From Dictyophora rubrovolvata (taxonomy: Eukaryota; Basidiomycota; Agaricomycetes; Phallales; Phallaceae): DNA of 64,000 bases. The DNA lies in contig CP114123.1 in assembly GCA_029959195.1 (NCBI GenBank), positions 620,001-684,000 of the forward strand. The letters run 5' to 3'. A program made the position numbers and the translations under genes. Under the pieces are notes generated by a model. The model was not told the origin of the DNA. It saw only the letters and a list, made by a program, of their open reading frames with translations, and searched no databases. Below are positions 57,628 to 64,000 of the stretch, in pieces. Position 1 is the stretch's first letter, and the number at the start of each line of letters is the position of its first letter.

Positions 57628-59601
57628 TCAAGGACTTTCCGCAGGCAAGCGAGGCAACAGCTAAAACAAAAAGAATGGTTAAGATACTTGCAAGTAGCTA
57701 CATACGAGACACGACATACCGGAACTTGAATAGAACTACCACTCCAAGGCGTGGGAGGTGTAGAATGAGGACGTTGAATCTCATCTATAACACAGAAGGC
57801 GTAACTCTTCACAGACTTAATCTGTTCCTCCTCTTCAACAAAATCCTCGGGCGAATCGTCAACGGCATCGTTTGCATAATGCTCGCTTGACTCCGCAACG
57901 GGCTCCATCTCATCCGGACCTAAAGAGTGGCGAGTCGTATGCGGGAAAGGCGTTGTTCCAGGATTTCCTTTCACAATGTCGATAGATGAACGCGACTTGC
58001 GAAGAGATGGCACATGAATCGTCAACTGCGGCTTGGGCCGGTATTTTTCGCGGCGCAAATCAGGAGAAATGTCGAATCGTTCCGGACTACCTTCTCGCAT
58101 TTGACGAATGATATCGTCACCCGTTAGAGGAACGCGTTTTTTCGGTCCATGGTGTGTAGGGAAGTCGAACAATTCTGGACTGCCCATGGTAATGTCGAGT
58201 GGAACATCCGGAGATGGGGGACGAAGGAAGTCTGACTGATTGTTGAAATGCGTCGGAGTAGCAAAGTCGTAGTGAGAAAGATCCGCAAGTGACGGATCGA
58301 TAGAGAGGTATTCCTCGGGAGAGAGTAACGAGATTGTTGACGGCGACGGAGAACTGTCAACAGTCACAGAGGACTGAGATCCGGTGGTCGAGTCCTGAGA
58401 TGATATGTTGATAACAAACTGCTGTTTGTTAGCACCTCGTTTAGGCGCTGCAACTGCAAGTGGAACTCCACCGCCGAGTACGCGCCAGGTCGGTTTGTGA
58501 ATTCCGCTGGCCTCTTTGATAGCGCCTGTTTTCTTCTTGACAGGCCTACCGCGTTGTTGTTTCGCATCACCATCTGCATCTGCCTCTTTCTTATCTGGTG
58601 AAGGCGTTTTATCGTCATTCTTCACTGCGACTTTGAATCGTCGCGCCGTCGTTTTAGGCTTGTGAATACTAGAGCATTGATGATCGGTAAATACTCCCTG
58701 TTTCAGTGCCATGATGGACTCACAATCGACATGTACTTCCGTGAGAACATTCACCATCCATTTCGAAATTACTGCATGGAACTGTTGGTGTGAAGTGGTC
58801 AGACTGGTGGTTATAGGCCGCACAAGGATTAACATACCAGACTGATGATTAGCTGACTTGGCTGGGTGTTCCTTGGAAACCACAGGAGAAACGATGTTCG
58901 AACGAGATGTCAATGCGGCTACGTTAAAGTAGTCTAACGGAACGGAAGCAGGATAGACAGAGAGAGGAGCTAGGAGCTCTGGAGGGTGAATAAACTGGCA
59001 TTTATCGCCGAATCTGCATAATCCAAGAAAGTAGTTTTTGCATGGTTGTGCTATTAGAGTGAATGTTGAGAAACGTAATTGGGAGCGGAATCAAAGCCAA
59101 AGACTTACTTCTGAACTTTGGATGAACTTCTCCGTCCTTTTCTTTACCCCAATCAGGGTCCAAATCACGTACATCCGGTACACTTTCCCAGCCTCCTGCA
59201 GGAGCAGGTGGCATTTCCGATGAGCCAGGCATGGGCCGAGCATCAACGGGATGCTTGAAGTTGCACCATCGACCAGACTTGCACCCCTTGATATCCAGGT
59301 AAAAACGACATGGCTTCGTACGTCGCAGAGAAGGCGCGGAATGAGCAGGCGGAATGTGTGGTAACAAGTGGGGTTGGCGTTCGTGACAAGACAAAGGCAC
59401 GGTTTGTACCGCTGCCATCAGAGAGGAATGGGTTGAAGAAAGGTTGGATGGTTGGGTCGGTCTCTTGAAGGACATCGGCACGAAAGGCGACGACGTTGGG
59501 AATGGGTTGCATGGGCTGGCCGCGTTGGGATCATATGAAGGAGACATGGGATCGTAGGAGGAAGTGTTGTTGACGAGGTTCAAGGTGAGAGGTCTAGTCA
59601 T
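57628..59601 (-). CDS. CCCH zinc-finger protein
   Basis: Five exons, 59601-59109, 59050-58838, 58781-58724, 58668-57720 and 57660-57628, give about 581 residues. The first finger is C98-x8-C107-x5-C113-x3-H117 and the second is C168-x7-C176-x5-C182-x3-H186. A third finger appears only after splicing exon 2 to 3 to 4: C238-x8-R247-x5-C253-x3-H257, with arginine where the second cysteine is expected. Downstream are an AT-hook-like QQRGRPVKKKTG, a Ser/Pro-rich region with SPEEYLSIDPSLADLSHYD, and an acidic stretch (VEEEEQIKS). Proteins with this layout usually bind RNA. Nuclear or cytoplasmic RNA regulation is inferred, not shown. Part of exon 4 is copied in inverse orientation at 56.2-56.7 kb. 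Confidence 0.87.
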
Positions 59602-61153
59602 GTCACAAGGGGAGACGTAATATATGGATGATCTGAAGACAAAGGTGCCGTGCGGTGGCTTTCGGTTTTATAACAAGAGATTCAAAAACAACAAATGATC
59701 TGAGAAAAGAAGTTGAGACAGGCCTGGTTTTATACATACGTGCCTTGGACACAATAAAGCAATTTGCCCGTGAGAATGCTAAGCGACCGTCCTTTATTGT
59801 TATCCGTACGAAGGCCAAATAAGGGTGGCGTCTACAGAAACATCCATGACCAAGTCCACATCACGGGCCGTTCCGTTTGCAACAATTGTGCGATCTAGAC
59901 GCTTCCATTGACCTTGAAGACGATGTCTACGTGTAATGACTACCCTACACAGTGACTTGAGAAACAATTTTTTTCGAAGAGAATGGTCAATAATCGTACC
60001 AGAATCATACCTAAGAATAGCTCAGCTAGCTAAATATTTGATCTTTTTTGTCCCGAAGTCCATCTATTGTTCGCCCCAAGGTGGCCATTGTTGGGCAGAC
60101 AAAAGAAACTAGCCGAGGCCCGTGACATGTGTTACATTTGGTCACGTCACCGCAACGTTACTATTTCCGTCCTTTTTGTTGTGTTGCCATCTAAGAGTGG
60201 ATATTCCCGTCGATTCCTAACCAAGCTTAAAGCAACGAATGTTTCATGTCATATGAATCCAGAAAACACCCTGGATAATTTTAATTTGGACTACGTGGAA
60301 AAGACAGATCTCTATCTGGATGATGAAGTTCTTGCGGCGGTCAAACCTCAGTCCTACTTACTTCAAATAGACAGTTCAATTCACTGAGGAATTCAGTTGT
60401 TTTGCTTTAATTTATCTGGTCCACTGAAGCAAAACGAATTTGGACCCCGAGGCTCGAAGCCCCATGCACATACTTGAGCCTTGGACTGTCCTTTTGTTTC
60501 TACGGTACGCTGAACGCGGCTCCGTTGACCGAAATATTGTCCCTGGACTTCACGCTTCTGGCTATTTATTATGTTTATTACTTTATATGTGACCATTGCT
60601 CAAATCGGACGAAACAATTATGCTTTTCCTGGTTAAGTGTCTCTCATGGACGACAGGGACGAGAAGATCAAATCCCTCAAGCATTTTCTAGACGACATTG
60701 GAGGATTTTGACAAGGACATTGGATTAAGGCAAGGACTCTATCAAATTCAAATTCAAACAGACAAATTTTCTTTTGTGAAATCTGAGGGAGGTTCACTAC
60801 AATTGCTTCACGAAACGACAGGCAAAGGACACTGATGTTGATCTTCGACAGCCACTTTATCTACTATAAATATTCGTAATCTGGTCAAATAAGCGTGTAG
60901 TGAACTCTGCTGGCACTCAGGAAGACGACATTCTGAGCTACGAGAAAAACAATTAGACAGCTGATCATGACGCGTCCCGACGCGGTGCGAGCGACTCGTG
61001 CCATGGCTGGCTTAGGGGTCCAATAGCCGATAATTCTCACGCTCACGCCGACTGATAACTCAACTCACGCCATGCACACGCAATAACGAGACACGGACCT
61101 GTGTGCCTTCTCCTAAATATACTTCTTGAGTTCTTACGCCACAACCAAGTACC
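59602..61153. other. Divergent intergenic stretch
   Basis: Between the starts of the CCCH and heme oxygenase genes. A 106-residue plus-strand frame at 60067-60387 (ending QSYLLQIDSSIH) is unrecognised and may be a fragment. No other coding evidence was seen. Confidence 0.45.
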
Positions 61154-62277
61154 ATGTCTGTCTCTTCTGTAAGTTTGCTGCTTGCCAGTCGACGCAATAT
61201 TACTTTGAGAACTTACTAGAACGTTGCAGATTCCAGAAAGCTTGGACATGACTCAAGATGCTGCAACTTTACTACGTCTGGGGACTGCTGAAGCTCATGA
61301 AAAGGCTGAGCAAAGCGTTGGAGCGAAGCTTTTGACGAGTGGCGGGCTATCTAGAGAAAGCTATATTTGCTTTCTGGTTGTACTGTGGCTTGTTTACTCG
61401 TAAGTCTTCTTCCCTAATATCGCTGAGGGACGATGAAACAAACCTCGCTTCCTCTTCAAGTACTTTAGAAGAAGCCCTTGATGCTCACAGCTCCGATCCT
61501 ATAATTTCTCCTACGTACAATCCTAGACTCCTCTCCCGAACATCTGCTCTATCCGCAGACATCGCATACTTTCTGCAAACTCCAGAGACAGAATGGAAAG
61601 ATCATCCTTTGATATCGTCATTCTACCGGAATCCACCTTCTGAAGTAAACGATTACGTCACATCCATCCGATCTGCTGCATCTTCTGATCGTTCAAGACT
61701 GCTAGCGCACGCGTACGTCAGGTACTTGGGCGACCTCAGTGGCGGGCAGGTCATTAAACGTCGCATACGAAAGGCCTATGGTTTAGTGGAAGAAGGACTT
61801 TCCGGAACTCAATTTTACGATTTTGAGAAGCTGAAGGGAAGAGGACAGGCCAACATTGGAGACATGCGGACTATAAAAGTATGGTACCGAGATGGATTGA
61901 ACAAGGGCATTGGAGACGACCTGGTGCGAAAAGGTAACGCTCTTGCTGTATTCACTTTCATCGCTTCACTCTCTGATATTTCTATTTCAATATTTCAAGC
62001 GATTCTTGTTGAGGAAGCTAACGTCGCTTTCCGCCTTAACGAAGGGATTCTCAGTCTTTTGCAAGAGGCGGAGGCTGAAAATCGTGCCAGCCCGGATAAG
62101 ACCCGACATACCCCTAAATCCAACCAGAAATCCGTCCCAGTGGCACAGGTATTTTCTTTGGTTTTGTTGGCGGCAGGGTTACATGTCGTGCTCCAATTGG
62201 GTGGTTTTGGAAGTCATACCAGCCATTTCAGCCAATGGATGCGCATCCAGAAATGGGTTTCGGATATTTTTGGTTGA
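61154..62277 (+). CDS. Heme oxygenase, tail-anchored
   Basis: Four exons, 61154-61168, 61230-61399, 61461-61933 and 62000-62277, give about 311 residues. Exon 1 encodes only MSVSS; an alternative start is the ATG of MTQDAAT in exon 2. The enzyme would open heme to biliverdin, CO and Fe(II) with electrons from a reductase. The proximal heme ligand is His28 in GTAEAHEKAEQ. The distal-helix signature YLGDLSGGQ lies at about residues 150-158, followed by VIKRRIRKAYGL. The C-terminus has one hydrophobic helix (VFSLVLLAAGLHVVLQLGG), as in tail-anchored ER heme oxygenases such as yeast Hmx1. It may serve heme turnover or iron recovery; no regulatory site was recognised. Confidence 0.92.
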
Positions 62278-62893
62278 AGCTATGTATGCATTTGATATTT
62301 GGGTCTCTGATGTTGTTGATATGATTTACCTGTATTGTCATCGCTAGCTAATTTCCTCTAAATTTATGACCTCTCATATGAATACACGGCTTTTCTGACG
62401 TCAAAGAACGTGTGACGTCGCGACTTGTCACAGACTCACAGTTTGCGTTCTGCGAAAGTGATTCGTGCCGTGACCTCGCAGTCCTTGCTTGCAGCTATGG
62501 AAGGGAAAGATTCGAGAGAAAAAAGCCCCCTTACGCGGTTTTTTGGGTGTAGATCAGCGGCGGCATTTACCAGTTTGTTCATGATAGTTTGATCGCAGCA
62601 TTTCGACTAGGAAAATCGGCTTTGTTGGATTGAACGAAATCACGAACGATCATGGTTTCGATTATATTTTATCTGAAATCAAATCAATATGAAACAAAGC
62701 TATAACTTGAATTTGAATCTGATCAAAAAAGAGTGTCTAGACCTGAAGCTTATTGGAAAAGATCGATGTATAAGGAAAGAACATAGCAAGAAAAAAACAA
62801 TAGCATCTCGAAAAAATCACAATGACAGGCGGCTAAGATAAAGTGTCAACCAATTTGGCTGATCACCAAGTAAAAATCACATACAAAAATGTT
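62278..62893. other. Convergent intergenic stretch
   Basis: 3' flanks of the heme oxygenase gene and of DUF6533 copy 5. No gene was seen. Confidence 0.45.
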
Positions 62894-64000
62894 CTAGACC
62901 CCAGCAACTTGAATGTCATCCGTGGATCCAGGTAAATTATCATGGCCATTGTCTCCAGCTTCCTCCTCCATATTTCTCTCTCCAGGAGTGGCCATTTCCA
63001 CAAGGAAGGATTGGTGCACATGTTGCAGAACATTCGAAAATTGAAGTGGTGGTAAAGACATTTGGCTAGCTTCAATTTTAGCTGAATTAAGATGACGAAG
63101 ATCAAGAGTGAAATTGGCCACTAGAGTTGCTGACAGACTTGTGGAAGGTTAGTGATAAGAGGATATGGGATTGAAACATCAACCTTACACATTTCGCATA
63201 AAATCATAACTCTGTGACACAAGAAACTGGGAGGACTGATCGGGTTTATTTAATGAACATGATGTGTGAGAACAAAGTAATCACACCTACGAGCTAGGAA
63301 AATCAGCTCAAACTTGTCCTTTATATGACTAAAAGCTTACCCAAAGTTGTATGGGTATACTGGCAACAGTAATGGTGATAACAAAGCTTGTAAAACCATA
63401 ACTTAAGAGATGATTGACATGCAAACTGAGTGCCTACCAACATCTTAGTATACCTGCAAGTCGCTCAATAAATCTTCTTTTAAAGCTCACCCAAACTTAC
63501 TTTGTGTAAGAAGCATGGAAATGAGGCTATTACTACCCCAAATTCCATTGTTGCATTTAAGTCTCCATATACTCCAAACTTTCCACACGCAAATTCCGAA
63601 TATAAGCAAATCTGTGGAAACGGCCATGATATCACTGATAAAGCTAATTAAGGGCAGTTTGGCTGACACATGCAAGTTTAGAATGAATCAAACACTCAGA
63701 AATGAGCATGAGCTGCCATACTAGGGCTTGCGTCGCTTCAAAGTTCGTTAATGCATGGGAATCTGAAGATTCTGCATGAACTACAGACCTTGTAGTGCAT
63801 CCCGGAAATGCTATTACCACTACCAATGAAGAGTAAGGTAATTAGCTTCACAATGATTATCAGGTTCTTACAAAACAAATTTAAACTAAGGCCAGCAAAA
63901 AAACCAAATGCTAAAGCTGAAACGAGGATTTTATTTCCTTGGCATATTGAATATGCTCGAATGACCAATAAGCCTAAGGTGATTATTACATAAATGCCTT
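62894..64000 (-). CDS. DUF6533 membrane protein, copy 5 (cut by window end)
   Basis: Only the C-terminal half is in the window. The last exon reads ANFTLDLRHLNSAKIEASQM, then FSNVLQHVHQSFLVEMATPG, and ends DDIQVAGV at 62894. An upstream TM exon (near 63487-63640) reads FISDIMAVSTDLLIFGICVW and VWSIWRLKCNNG. Another, near 63870-63970, reads VIRAYSICQGNKILVSALAF and corresponds to the LIARAYSLCKG exon of copy 1. The N-terminus, signature exon and any micro-exon lie beyond 64000. It is diverged from the others but keeps the same exon order and orientation. Confidence 0.65.

Noticed and set aside
62400-62500. Possible CRE-like TGACGTC palindrome as a regulatory site
   Set aside because: A short common motif at about 62397-62419 in a convergent intergenic region, with no adjacent promoter.

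Overview
The window looks like nuclear DNA of an agaricomycete (mushroom-forming basidiomycete). The evidence is many short GT-AG introns of about 45-70 bases, micro-exons, a class II ligninolytic peroxidase, a macrofage-activating-glycoprotein-like GPI protein, F-box and OTT_1508-like deaminase genes, and several DUF6533 membrane proteins. The peroxidase points to a white-rot or litter-decay lifestyle. All gene models were spliced by hand from splice signals and phase; nothing was searched against a database.

Layout. 0.5-1.8 kb (+): seven-TM protein. 2.4-5.6 kb (-): truncated GMC oxidoreductase and a frameshifted cystathionine gamma-synthase. 8.8-11.4 kb (+): zinc-finger-like protein whose ten introns are all phase 1 and which carries a duplicated exon block. 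12.3-14.4 kb (-): base-exchange phosphatidylserine synthase, divergent from a deaminase-domain gene at 14.8-16.1 kb (+). 16.5-19.6 kb (+): dipeptidyl-peptidase 5-like secreted protease with 16 exons. 25.5-27.0 kb (+): manganese peroxidase. 28-29.5 kb (-): decayed F-box gene. 30.5-32.0 kb (+): GPI-anchored glycoprotein. 32.4-33.4 kb (-): acetoacetate-decarboxylase-like protein. 39-41.4 kb (-): two uncharacterised genes. 42.2-44.9 kb (-): a reductase remnant and an AT-hook protein. 57.6-59.6 kb (-): CCCH zinc-finger protein. 61.2-62.3 kb (+): heme oxygenase.

Threaded through this is a dispersed family of co-oriented segmental duplicates starting near 20.0, 33.9, 45.7, 50.8 and 62.9 kb. Each carries a minus-strand DUF6533 membrane-protein gene. 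In three units a second, uncharacterised gene lies upstream of it. Gene fragments have also been copied elsewhere: part of the AT-hook gene lies at 19.7-20.0 kb, and part of the CCCH gene lies inverted at 56.2-56.7 kb. The region therefore looks like an accessory, duplication-prone part of the genome with single-copy host genes interspersed.

The strongest observations are three: (1) the all-phase-1 gene with a tandem exon-triplet duplication; (2) the repeated two-gene module, with a predicted 8-base micro-exon preserved in four DUF6533 copies and 15-26-base micro-exons in its partner gene; (3) a third CCCH finger assembled across splice junctions in which one zinc-binding cysteine reads as arginine.
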